A stretch of DNA of 23,805 nt, from the NCBI GenBank assembly GCA_964532875.1, contig CAZHIZ010000039.1, positions 1-23,805 on the forward strand, given 5' to 3'. Each line of letters begins with the position of its first letter. The stretch's first letter is position 1. Shown here in pieces: positions 7,066-15,004 of the stretch. A model generated the notes under the pieces. It searched no databases. It saw only the letters and a list, made by a program, of their open reading frames with translations, and was not told the origin of the DNA. The stretch comes from Caldithrix sp964532875. GTDB taxonomy: Bacteria; Calditrichota; Calditrichia; Calditrichales; Calditrichaceae. Position numbers and translations under genes: made by a program.

Positions 7066-7885
7066 GGAAACATATCGTAAGCAAATAGCTGAAACGTACG
7101 ATTTTATCGCTCCCAAACTTCCGGCACAGCCGCAGGTAGGTATTATTCTGGGGACCGGTCTGGGAGGATTGGCCAAAGAAATTGATGTCCAGTTGGAATT
7201 GCCGTATCAGGAAATACCCCATTTCCCTGTTTCCACGGTGGAAAGCCACGAGGGCAAACTGATTATCGGTACCCTGGGCGGAAAAAACGTATTGGCCATG
7301 CAGGGCCGCTTTCATTATTACGAAGGCTACACCATGGCCCAAATTACTTTTCCCTTGCGCATCATGAAAAAATTGGGCATCAATGTCCTGTTAATTTCCA
7401 ATGCGGGCGGCGGCATGAATCCTTTGTTTCGCAAAGGCGATTTGATGCTCATCGACGACCATATTAATCTTTTGGGTACCAATCCTTTAATCGGGCAAAA
7501 TCTGGATGAATTCGGCCCGCGCTTTCCCGATATGTCCGAGCCCTATTCCAAACGGCTTATCGCTTTGGCCGAAGATATTGCGCTGGAAAATAAAATTAAG
7601 GTACAAAAAGGTGTTTTTGTCGCCGTGCCTGGCCCCAGTCTGGAAACCCGAGCCGAATATCGCTTTTTACGGGCCACCGGCGCGGATGTGGTGGGTATGT
7701 CCACCGTACCCGAAGTGATTGTCGCCGTGCATCAGGGCATGGAAGTACTTGGCATTTCGGTGATCACGGACGAGTGCTTTCCCGAAGCCTTGCAACCGGT
7801 AAATGTGGAAGAGATCATTCGCGTGGCTTCCGAAACGGAGCCCAAATTAACATTAATAATGCGCGAAGTGGTGAAGCAGCTTTAA
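7055..7885 (+). CDS. punA: Purine nucleoside phosphorylase, trimeric (PNP-I/MTAP) type
   Basis: The enzyme splits purine (deoxy)nucleosides with phosphate to free base plus (deoxy)ribose-1-phosphate in cytosolic salvage. At 276 residues it matches the trimeric family. Motifs: LGTGLGGL (32-39, phosphate loop), H65 in VESHEGKL, MQGRFHYYEGY (82-92), SNAGGGMNP (115-123), GPSLETRAE (193-201) and GMSTVPE (214-220). With a constant offset of 4 from human PNP, E197 matches E201 and M215 matches M219. The residue matching human N243 is D239 in VITDECFP. Asp there is typical of 6-aminopurine-binding relatives, so adenosine use cannot be excluded. The ATG lies inside the upstream lipoprotein gene (11-bp overlap). 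A strong hairpin follows the stop. I cannot separate inosine/guanosine from broader specificity by sequence alone. Confidence 0.93.
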   Translation: MFDRETYRKQIAETYDFIAPKLPAQPQVGIILGTGLGGLAKEIDVQLELPYQEIPHFPVSTVESHEGKLIIGTLGGKNVLAMQGRFHYYEGYTMAQITFPLRIMKKLGINVLLISNAGGGMNPLFRKGDLMLIDDHINLLGTNPLIGQNLDEFGPRFPDMSEPYSKRLIALAEDIALENKIKVQKGVFVAVPGPSLETRAEYRFLRATGADVVGMSTVPEVIVAVHQGMEVLGISVITDECFPEALQPVNVEEIIRVASETEPKLTLIMREVVKQL

Positions 7886-7895
7886 AAACGGGATC

Positions 7896-7941
7896 GGCTT
7901 TCCGCAGCTAAAGGGACATTCCTTTTTGCTGCGAAAAAGCC
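7896..7941 (+). terminator. Long stem-loop between punA and ileS, terminator or leader structure
   Basis: Three consecutive helices stack in one hairpin. GGCTTT (7896-7901) pairs with AAAGCC (7936-7941), CGCAGC (7903-7908) with GCTGCG (7928-7933), and AAAGG (7910-7914) with CCTTT (7921-7925), closing a GACATT loop; only small internal loops interrupt it (17 bp in total). It starts 10 bases after the punA stop. No uninterrupted U-tract follows directly, so it is either a 3' end stabiliser, part of a two-hairpin terminator with the next stem, or a structured ileS leader. No T-box consensus is present. Confidence 0.6.
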
Positions 7942-7945
7942 AGCC

Positions 7946-7974
7946 GGTGAATGCGAATCACCTATTATTTTAAT
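7946..7974 (+). terminator. Second small hairpin followed by T-rich run
   Basis: GGTGA (7946-7950) pairs with TCACC (7958-7962) around a 7-base loop, followed by TATTATTTTAAT. Together with the larger stem just upstream this could terminate the yggS-punA transcript before ileS. The stem is only 5 bp and the T-run is broken by A, so efficiency would be modest. Confidence 0.35.
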
Positions 7975-8052
7975 GGGCAGTAATCATAACCCAATCTCAT
8001 GGAAATTTAAGCAAATAATGACGGAAAAGAGGAAATAGGAGTTGAGCGAACG

Positions 8053-11000
8053 ATGTTTAAGGAAGTGAAGAAGAATTTTAGCATTCCTGAAGTTGAAAAA
8101 CGCATCCTGGATTTTTGGCAGAAAAATGATATTTTCAAACGTTCGGTCGAAAACAGAGAAGGCGCACCGCGTTACATTTTTTACGAAGGACCACCCACGG
8201 CTAACGGAAAACCGGGCATTCACCACGTTATGGCCCGGACGGTAAAAGACATTATTTGCCGCTTCAAAACCATGGAAGGCTATCAGGTGCCGCGTAAAGC
8301 CGGTTGGGATACGCATGGCTTGCCGGTGGAAATTGCCGTCGAAAAACAAATGGGCCTGACCAATAAAAAAGAAATCGAAAAGATCGGTATCGAAAAATTT
8401 AATAAAGCCTGTAAAGAACTGGTTAATAAGCACATCGAAATGAAAGAGGGTTGGCGCACGCTCACCGACCGCATGGGCTATTGGATTGATTTGGATCATG
8501 CCTACATCACCTACAAAAACGAATACATCGAATCGGTGTGGTGGGCTATTAAACAGATCTTTGACAAGGGTTTGATTTACCGCGATTTTAAAATTGTTCC
8601 GCAATCGCCGACTATTGAAACGCCCTTGAGTTCGCACGAACTATCTTTAGGCTATCGAGATGTGACCGACCCTAATTGTTTTATTAAGGTTAAAATCGTC
8701 TCTTCGCCGATCAAGGAAATCGAGGGAGCGCAGTTGCTGGTCTGGACGACCACTCCCTGGACTTTGATTTCCAATGTGGCCATGGCCGTCGGGGCGGATA
8801 TCGATTACGTTTTGGTGGAAAATACGCGCCACATTAAAACCAAAGACGGCACAAAAACACTCACGGATAAATTGGTACTGGCCGAAGCGCGCCTGAGTGT
8901 GCTGGACGGCGAGTACAAAATTTTGCATCGTTTTAAGGGCAAAGAATTATTCGGCACGGTTTACGAGCAGATATTCGATTATCTGAAAATCGACCGTGAG
9001 AAATATCCCAACGCACTTACCGTACTGATCGGTGATTTTGTCTCGACCGAAGACGGTTCAGGCATCGTGCATTTGGCGCCGGCCTTCGGGCAGGATGACT
9101 ACGACATGTCCAAGAAATACAACTTACCGTTTTTACAACCCGTTACTCCCGGCGGACGATTTACGGATGAAGTCGGTGAATTTTCCGGGCGCACGGTCAA
9201 AACCTTCCAGTACACCGATCATGTGGAAGAAGGCGTGGACAAGGACATCGTTAAAAAATTAAAAGAAATGGGGAAATTGTACCGCAATACCTTTGATTAT
9301 GTGCACAGCTATCCCCATTGCTGGCGCACGGATAATCCTATCATCTATTACGCCCGCGAGTCCTGGTTTATCGATTCGCCGCGTTACAAGGAACAAATGG
9401 TGGAATTAAACAAAACCATCAATTGGAATCCGCCGGAAATCGGCACGGGGCGCTTCGGCAACTGGCTGGAGGATGTAAAGGAATGGTCGCTTTCCCGCGA
9501 TCGATATTGGGGGACACCGCTACCGCTGTGGGTAAGCGAAGACAAGCAGGACATCATTGCCATCGGTTCCATTGAAGAACTGAAACAGGGCTTGTACGAA
9601 AAAGAAGACGGGACACGCGTACCGGTTAGCGAACTTGAAGATCAAATCGATTTGCACCGTCCTTTTGTGGATCGAATTATTTTCGAGAAAAATGGCCAAA
9701 TTTACCGCCGCACGCCGGAAATCATCGACGTGTGGTTCGATTCCGGTTCCATGCCCTTTGCCCAGTTCCATTATCCCTTTGAGAACAAGGAATTGTTCCA
9801 GAAGAGTTTTCCTGCCGATTTTATTGCCGAGGGCATCGATCAAACCCGCGGATGGTTTTACACTTTGCACAATATCTCAACGGTGCTGTTTAATAAACCG
9901 GCTTTTAAAAATATTATCGTTAACGAATTGATTTTGGATAAAGACGGGCAAAAAATGAGTAAGTCCCGTGGAAATGTTGTCTATCCGTTAGATATGATGG
10001 ATCGCTATGGAGCCGATCCCTTACGCTGGTACTTTATGGCGGTTAGTCCGCCCTGGATTCCCAAGAAATTTGACGAATCCGGTTTGCAGGAAGTCGTGCG
10101 CAAGTTTTTTTCCACCCTGATCAATGTGTATTCGTTTTTTGTCATGTACGCCAATTTGGACGGCTACACCGGTGAAGAAGACCTTGTGCCGTACGCTCAA
10201 CGTCCTGAAATCGACCGGTGGATTATTTCCAAATTGAATACGGTCATCGGTCGCGTTAACGATAGCCTGGATCATTACGATATTACCAAGGCCGTACGCG
10301 CCCTTTCCGATTTCATGATCGATGATGTTTCCAACTGGTATGTGCGGCGCAATCGTCGGCGTTTTTGGAAATCGGAAGCGGGCAGCGATAAATTGGCGGC
10401 TTACCAAACCTTGCACGAAGTGTTGCTCACTTTCGCCCAATTGATGGCACCCATGGCTCCCTTCATGGCCGAAGAAATCTACGGCAATTTAAAGAAAGTC
10501 GGGCAGCCCCTGAGTGTGCATTTGACGGATTACCCGAAATTGGATGAAACACGGCGGAAATTACAGGATGCCGCTCTGGAGCGGGCCATGGATTTGGCCC
10601 AACGCATTGTAACCGCCATCCGCTCTTTGCGCAATGAGAAACAAATTCGTGTAAGGCAACCGCTGGCACGCGCCGTTATTTACACCCGGCGCCATGAAGA
10701 TCGCCACGATATTGAAAAGATGGCCGACATTATTGCCGAAGAAGTGAATGTAAAGGCGGTGCAATATACCGATGACGACAGTGAGCTGGTGGTGCGCAAA
10801 GCCAAGCCCAACTTCAAAATTCTCGGGGCCAAGGTCGGTAAATTAATGGGGCCGTTGAGCGGCATTATTAAAGGCTTGAGCAACGAACAAATCCGCGAGC
10901 TGGGCAAAAAAGGCTTTATTCATCTCAATGTGGAAAATCGGGAAATAAAATTAGAAAAAGAAGACGTTATCATTACTTCGGAAGCCAAAGGTTCGTTTGC

Positions 11001-11331
11001 CGTTTATGCCGATGAATTCTTGACGATTGCGCTGGATTTGAATTTAACCGGCGAATTGCTGGAAGAAGGATTTGCTCGTGAATTTGTGAATCGCGTGCAG
11101 AATTTGCGTAAAGAGGCGGGATTCGAAGTAACGGATCATATCGTCATTCAGGTTCAGGGACTTCCTTCCGAAAAAATCAAAGCTCTGCAAAATCGTGACG
11201 AATATATTCGCAACGAAACTCTGGCGGACGCGATTCAATTCGACACGACGGATGCTCCGTTTAAAAAAGAAGTAAAAATCGATGACTTGAAATTTACAAT
11301 TGGCTTAGTAAAATCAATGCGGGGAGAATAA
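8053..11331 (+). CDS. ileS: Isoleucyl-tRNA synthetase, type 2 (IleRS2) with swapped HIGH motif
   Basis: The enzyme charges tRNA-Ile with isoleucine in the cytosol. At 1092 residues it is a long, eukaryote-like type-2 enzyme. The N-terminal catalytic core opens with FYEGPPTANGKPGIHH. The class I HIGH signature is therefore GIHH (55-58), with first and third positions exchanged. The CP1 editing domain shows TTTPW (232-236) and GSGIVHLAPAFGQDDY (335-350), including the editing Asp. KMSKS is intact at 634-638. The anticodon-binding region follows from about 690. The C-terminus lacks the zinc Cys cluster of type-1 bacterial IleRS. Type-2 enzymes are generally less sensitive to mupirocin. The ATG has AGGAG 11 nt upstream. 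It heads the ileS-dksA-like-lspA run, with the next gene 4 bp downstream. Large antisense frames across it are shadows. Confidence 0.98.
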   Translation: MFKEVKKNFSIPEVEKRILDFWQKNDIFKRSVENREGAPRYIFYEGPPTANGKPGIHHVMARTVKDIICRFKTMEGYQVPRKAGWDTHGLPVEIAVEKQMGLTNKKEIEKIGIEKFNKACKELVNKHIEMKEGWRTLTDRMGYWIDLDHAYITYKNEYIESVWWAIKQIFDKGLIYRDFKIVPQSPTIETPLSSHELSLGYRDVTDPNCFIKVKIVSSPIKEIEGAQLLVWTTTPWTLISNVAMAVGADIDYVLVENTRHIKTKDGTKTLTDKLVLAEARLSVLDGEYKILHRFKGKELFGTVYEQIFDYLKIDREKYPNALTVLIGDFVSTEDGSGIVHLAPAFGQDDYDMSKKYNLPFLQPVTPGGRFTDEVGEFSGRTVKTFQYTDHVEEGVDKDIVKKLKEMGKLYRNTFDYVHSYPHCWRTDNPIIYYARESWFIDSPRYKEQMVELNKTINWNPPEIGTGRFGNWLEDVKEWSLSRDRYWGTPLPLWVSEDKQDIIAIGSIEELKQGLYEKEDGTRVPVSELEDQIDLHRPFVDRIIFEKNGQIYRRTPEIIDVWFDSGSMPFAQFHYPFENKELFQKSFPADFIAEGIDQTRGWFYTLHNISTVLFNKPAFKNIIVNELILDKDGQKMSKSRGNVVYPLDMMDRYGADPLRWYFMAVSPPWIPKKFDESGLQEVVRKFFSTLINVYSFFVMYANLDGYTGEEDLVPYAQRPEIDRWIISKLNTVIGRVNDSLDHYDITKAVRALSDFMIDDVSNWYVRRNRRRFWKSEAGSDKLAAYQTLHEVLLTFAQLMAPMAPFMAEEIYGNLKKVGQPLSVHLTDYPKLDETRRKLQDAALERAMDLAQRIVTAIRSLRNEKQIRVRQPLARAVIYTRRHEDRHDIEKMADIIAEEVNVKAVQYTDDDSELVVRKAKPNFKILGAKVGKLMGPLSGIIKGLSNEQIRELGKKGFIHLNVENREIKLEKEDVIITSEAKGSFAVYADEFLTIALDLNLTGELLEEGFAREFVNRVQNLRKEAGFEVTDHIVIQVQGLPSEKIKALQNRDEYIRNETLADAIQFDTTDAPFKKEVKIDDLKFTIGLVKSMRGE

Positions 11332-11335
11332 ATTA

Positions 11336-11704
11336 ATGGATCAAAAACAGTTGGAGCACATTAAGGAAATCATCCTGAAGAAGCGGGAAGAAGTACAAAA
11401 GAATCTGGAATATCTGCGCTCGACGATTTTGGATTCTACAACCAAAGAAGCCACCGGTGATCATTCGTCCTATTCTTACCACATGGCCGATCTGGGAACG
11501 GACAACATGGAACGGGAAAAGGCCTTCATGTTTGCCGCCAGAGACGAAAAATATCTGAAGCAGTTAAACGACGCTCTGGAACGCATGAAGAACGGCACGT
11601 ACGGCATTTGCCGGGTGTGCGGCAAGGAGATTTCCATTAAACGTCTGGAAGCCGTACCGACCACTACCATTTGTTTTGAGTGCAAGGTAAAAGAACAACG
11701 TTAA
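11336..11704 (+). CDS. TraR/DksA family zinc-finger protein (YlyA-like)
   Basis: This 122-residue protein has an N-terminal helical hairpin (about 1-85) and a C-terminal four-cysteine zinc finger, C92-x2-C95-x17-C113-x2-C116, as in DksA/TraR proteins that insert into the RNA polymerase secondary channel. The hairpin tip region carries acidic residues (D52, D56), but I do not see the exact DxxDxA tip of E. coli DksA, so ppGpp-dependent regulation is not assured. The start is supported by GGGGAG 12 nt upstream, inside the ileS 3' end. Bacillus has the related ylyA at exactly this place between ileS and lspA, so the position is conserved across phyla. A role in transcription of this cluster or of rRNA genes is inference. 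Confidence 0.88.
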   Translation: MDQKQLEHIKEIILKKREEVQKNLEYLRSTILDSTTKEATGDHSSYSYHMADLGTDNMEREKAFMFAARDEKYLKQLNDALERMKNGTYGICRVCGKEISIKRLEAVPTTTICFECKVKEQR

Positions 11705-11721
11705 ACAGAATCAGAATCGCT

Positions 11722-12318
11722 ATGCAAAAACGCCTTTCGTACGGTGCCATGACAGCCATTATTCTCGGTACCTTATTACTGGATCAGATTTCCAAGTATA
11801 TTATTAAAACGAACATGCACTTAGGTCAATCCATCCCGGTGTTGGGTAATTTTTTTCGCATTACCTACGTGGAAAATCCCGGCATGGCTTTCGGGGTACG
11901 TATCCAAAACGGAACGCTGTTCTCGACCCTGTCCATCATCGCCGCTCTGTTGGTTTTTTATTATCTGTTTCGATTGCGCAAAGGCGGATGGGTGTTGCAA
12001 TCGGCTTTGAGTCTGATCGCCGCCGGAGCCATCGGTAACCTGCTGGACCGTTTTTTGTACGGTAAAGTGGTCGATTTTCTGGATTTCGAGTTTTTCGATA
12101 TTTCCATTCCGGCTTTTCGCGTTTTCGGATTCAATTTCAGCGGCTACAACATGACACGCTGGCCCGTTTTTAATGTGGCGGATTCGGCCGTTACCATCGG
12201 CATGATGCTATTGATCGCCTACATTCTTTTTTGGGGTGATCCTTTAAAAAATTTAACTTACGGGCCGTCCGAAGAAAATGTCGATTCGTCGTTGGAAAAG
12301 GAAAACCAAGGCCAATAA
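11722..12318 (+). CDS. lspA: Lipoprotein signal peptidase (signal peptidase II)
   Basis: The aspartyl protease LspA removes signal peptides from diacylglyceryl-modified prolipoproteins in the inner membrane. I choose the ATG at 11722 (198 residues). An in-frame GTG at 11680 lies within the preceding zinc-finger gene and would add 14 basic, non-family residues. Motifs: LLLDQISKYII (18-28), VENPGMAFGV (50-59), GAIGNLLDRFLYGKVVDFLDF (102-122) and FNVADSAVTIG (150-160). The catalytic pair should be D118 and D154. Four hydrophobic helices are visible. About 20 extra residues lie between the two catalytic Asp, an insertion also seen in Bacteroidota-type LspA as I recall. It serves the several lipoproteins encoded nearby. 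Confidence 0.95.
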   Translation: MQKRLSYGAMTAIILGTLLLDQISKYIIKTNMHLGQSIPVLGNFFRITYVENPGMAFGVRIQNGTLFSTLSIIAALLVFYYLFRLRKGGWVLQSALSLIAAGAIGNLLDRFLYGKVVDFLDFEFFDISIPAFRVFGFNFSGYNMTRWPVFNVADSAVTIGMMLLIAYILFWGDPLKNLTYGPSEENVDSSLEKENQGQ

Positions 12319-12396
12319 CGGATTACTTATTCCTTTAAATTCCATATTTGCATTTTGTATTAAGGCGTATGACGATTAAATAAAAGAGAATTTGCA

Positions 12397-12431
12397 AACG
12401 CCGGGTACCGATGTTTTTTCGGCCTGGCGTT
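12397..12431 (+). terminator. Hairpin in the lspA-rluD gap
   Basis: AACGCCGGG (12397-12405) pairs with CCTGGCGTT (12423-12431, one G-T wobble) and CCGA (12408-12411) with TCGG; a 2-base bulge and a short T-rich loop complete a 13-bp stem. It sits in a 156-bp non-coding gap within an otherwise tightly packed run. No clean U-tract follows (GTTCATTT). It may be a weak terminator or attenuator separating rluD expression from lspA, or an RNA processing site. Confidence 0.45.
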
Positions 12432-12474
12432 GTTCATTTAAAAGGTAATTTTTTCATTTAACAAGAAAGATATC

Positions 12475-13491
12475 GTGAACGAAAAACAATATTTAACCGT
12501 AGATGAAGGAGCCGTTGGTTTACGCCTGGATGTATTTCTGAACAGCCATTTCCCGCAATATTCCCGTTCCTATTTTAATCGGTTGATTAAAAACGGCCTG
12601 GTATTGGTCAACAACAAACCGAGCAAAAGCGGCTATTTGTTGCGCTTGAACGACCGTATTTCACTTGAATTCGTCTCGACGGAAATCCGGATGGAACCGA
12701 TTGCCATGCCCATCGATATCGTTTACGAAGACGAAGATATCATCGTCATCAATAAACCGGCCGGCATGGTCGTACATCCGGGTAAGGGCAATGAAACCAA
12801 TACCCTGGTTAATGCTTTATTGCATTACACCACCGAATTGGCCGACAGCGGTGCCTATTTCCGTCCCGGTATTGTGCACCGTCTGGATAAAGACACCTCG
12901 GGTTTGCTGGTGGTGGCTAAAAACGATCGTGCCTTGTGGCGCCTACGCAAGCAGTTCGATACTAAACAGATTCATCGCGTGTATTGGGCCCTGCTTTGGG
13001 GCGACCTGCAAGAAGAAAGTGGTACCATCAAAGAAGCCATTGCACGTAGCCGTAAAAATCCCATCAAATTTGTGGTGGATGTGCGAGGCAAAGAGGCGAT
13101 TACCCATTACCGGGTTTTAAAACGATTTCAATATGTTACTTTGGTCGAATTCAAATTGCAAACGGGACGCACCCATCAAATTCGGGTGCACGCGCATTAT
13201 CTCAGACATCCGGTTGTGGGCGACCAACTCTACAACGGCCGTGAGAATCAATTATTACGCCTTCCGCAAAATTTGCGCAAACGCGGTTCTCATTTACTCA
13301 AGCTATTAAAACGCCAGGCCTTGCATGCCAAGAAATTGTCGCTTATTCATCCCTCTTCCGGTCAACGTCTGCAATTTGAAGTTCCTTTGCCGGCGGACAT
13401 GCAGGAAGCGCTTGATAAGTTGGCGGATTTGTTCTTACTGGAGGCGCCTTCTTGGGAGCAGAAGGCCAATGAATTGCCAAAATCGGAGTAG
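12475..13491 (+). CDS. RluA/RluD family pseudouridine synthase
   Basis: This 338-residue RNA-modifying enzyme converts uridine to pseudouridine, most likely in 23S rRNA. It has an N-terminal S4 RNA-binding domain (about 14-70: RLDVFLNSHFP, RLIKNGLVLVN) and a catalytic domain with INKPAGMVVHPG (92-103) and HRLDKDTSGLLVVAK (135-149). D138 is the catalytic Asp. The later TGRTHQIRVH segment matches the family. RluC/RluD/YlyB cannot be separated by motif; the S4 domain and position after lspA favour the RluD/YlyB branch. The start is GTG with an AAGAAAGA purine-rich site. A roughly 25-residue Lys/Arg-rich insertion near 265-285 (NLRKRGSHLLKLLKR) is a small oddity. The symporter gene follows after 3 bp. 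Confidence 0.95.
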   Translation: MNEKQYLTVDEGAVGLRLDVFLNSHFPQYSRSYFNRLIKNGLVLVNNKPSKSGYLLRLNDRISLEFVSTEIRMEPIAMPIDIVYEDEDIIVINKPAGMVVHPGKGNETNTLVNALLHYTTELADSGAYFRPGIVHRLDKDTSGLLVVAKNDRALWRLRKQFDTKQIHRVYWALLWGDLQEESGTIKEAIARSRKNPIKFVVDVRGKEAITHYRVLKRFQYVTLVEFKLQTGRTHQIRVHAHYLRHPVVGDQLYNGRENQLLRLPQNLRKRGSHLLKLLKRQALHAKKLSLIHPSSGQRLQFEVPLPADMQEALDKLADLFLLEAPSWEQKANELPKSE

Positions 13492-13494
13492 TGT

Positions 13495-14982
13495 GTGGAC
13501 AAAAGCCTCTATTACTGGGCGGGGATCGTTCTTTATTCCCTAACGGTTATCGGCATCGGGTTTTATGTTTGGTTGCGTGATAAAAAGAGGGGTAAAGAGC
13601 AGGACAACGTGGCTTACTGGGAGGCCAGTCGCAATCTTTCGGCCTGGTCGGTGGGCCTGTCCATTTCGGCCAGTATGATGTCGGTTAGTTGGTCCAGCGT
13701 GTACGGTGTGCAACTTTTTTACTGGTACGGCCTTGGGGGCGGTTGGCTGCTCATCGTACCCTGGTTATTGACCATGGCCGGTTTTTTTGTTCTGGCACCG
13801 GTCTTTCGAAAATTTCAAGTGTTTTCCCAACCCCAGCTTCTGGAAAAACGTTTCGGCAAACGCACACGTCAGTTATTGGCGCCCACTCTCATTCTGGTTT
13901 TTACCATTTGGGCCGGCGCCGAAATTTACGCAGCCGGCATTCTGATTGCCCCTTTCCTGAAAATCTCTGTTCCGCAAACACTTTTTCTAATCGCTTTTAT
14001 TGTGGCCGTTTACAGTTACAGCGGCGGATTTGAAGCGGTAGTTTCCACCGATAAAATTCAATTTGTTTTAGTAGCCGTTTTCATTACGGCCATTGCCTTT
14101 TTGGGAGTCAATGCTTTACCTGCGCAAGCTTCGCTCTGGCACACCCCGCCCCCTCCCAAAATGCAACAAATACCCGTACTTTTTTCACCGGGCTGGGCGT
14201 TGATTATCATTACCTTTCTGGCCTACATGCCGGGCTGGATTGTGGAAACCGATGTCTGGATTCGTTTGCAGGCGGCACGTACGGACGGGCAGGCACGCAA
14301 GGGCATCTTGATTGCCGGATTTAACTCGGCCCTGTTTGTGGGTATTTTGCCCTTTTTAATCGGCGCATCGGCTTTGATTTTATTCCCGCCCGTTAACGGT
14401 CAGGCGCCGGCCGAAATTCAGGACGGGGCACTTATTTTTACGGTTATGATGCAAAAATACGCACCGCTCTGGTTGAACCTGGCTCTTTCCATCGGCTTAA
14501 TTGCCGCGGCCATGTCCACCATCGATACCTGCGGCAATGTGGTGGCCCTGTCTTTTTCCCATGACTTGATGGAGCCCGTTTTGGCCGAACGCTGGGATCA
14601 GGCCCGGCTGAATCGTTTTGCCCGTTTTTCCTCGGTCGGGGCAATCTTTTTAGCCTTCGTTTATGCCTTGTTCACGGAAAGTTTATGGGATATTTTTTAC
14701 CTTTCTTCCGGCCTTTTGACCACCACGGTTTTTCTGCCGGTTACGGCTGTTTTTATTAAATCGTTTCGGGCTTCGGAAGTGAATCGTTCTATTGTTCTGG
14801 GATTTCTGGCCACCGTTGTGTTCTACTTTATGGAAGCACACGGCTTGTTACACGCTCTCGAGCCCGCCTTTATTGCGCGTACCGGCCTCGGTTATATTTT
14901 GTGGGGTTTTATTGTCGCTCTGGCCGGCTTGCTCTCCGGTCCGGCCGAACGCTTCATTCGCCGCTCGTTATCGACTCGCTGA
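13495..14982 (+). CDS. Sodium:solute symporter family (SSS) transporter
   Basis: This 495-residue polytopic membrane protein of the SSS family (LeuT fold) couples sodium entry to solute uptake; the solute is unknown. About 13 hydrophobic helices can be traced from residue 5 to 490. Family markers: YWEASRNLSAWSVGLSISASMMS (unwound first core helix), YSYSGGFEAVVSTDKIQFV (near 176-194) and AAMSTIDT (338-345), the helix that carries the sodium-site Ser/Thr. The start is GTG with GGAG about 8 nt upstream, only 3 bp after the rluD-like stop, so it is probably cotranscribed with it. It converges on the minus-strand operon with only 22 bp between stops; no terminator hairpin is visible there. Sugar, amino acid, proline or pantothenate cannot be separated by eye. 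Confidence 0.9.
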   Translation: MDKSLYYWAGIVLYSLTVIGIGFYVWLRDKKRGKEQDNVAYWEASRNLSAWSVGLSISASMMSVSWSSVYGVQLFYWYGLGGGWLLIVPWLLTMAGFFVLAPVFRKFQVFSQPQLLEKRFGKRTRQLLAPTLILVFTIWAGAEIYAAGILIAPFLKISVPQTLFLIAFIVAVYSYSGGFEAVVSTDKIQFVLVAVFITAIAFLGVNALPAQASLWHTPPPPKMQQIPVLFSPGWALIIITFLAYMPGWIVETDVWIRLQAARTDGQARKGILIAGFNSALFVGILPFLIGASALILFPPVNGQAPAEIQDGALIFTVMMQKYAPLWLNLALSIGLIAAAMSTIDTCGNVVALSFSHDLMEPVLAERWDQARLNRFARFSSVGAIFLAFVYALFTESLWDIFYLSSGLLTTTVFLPVTAVFIKSFRASEVNRSIVLGFLATVVFYFMEAHGLLHALEPAFIARTGLGYILWGFIVALAGLLSGPAERFIRRSLSTR

Positions 14983-15004
14983 AATACCAATCTTTTCCGG
15001 ACAA

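Noticed and set aside
7886..8052. T-box riboswitch upstream of ileS
   Set aside because: The gap has hairpins, but the conserved T-box sequence (AGGGTGGNACCGCG type) is not present, and the gap is too short for a full T-box.
7984..8637. 217-codon minus-strand frame
   Set aside because: Antisense of the ileS catalytic core; its Phe/Asn-rich composition mirrors Lys/Glu-rich IleRS codons. A shadow.
11680..11721. GTG at 11680 as the lspA start
   Set aside because: It would overlap the zinc-finger gene by 25 bp and add a basic, non-conserved extension; the ATG at 11722 gives a standard LspA N-terminus.
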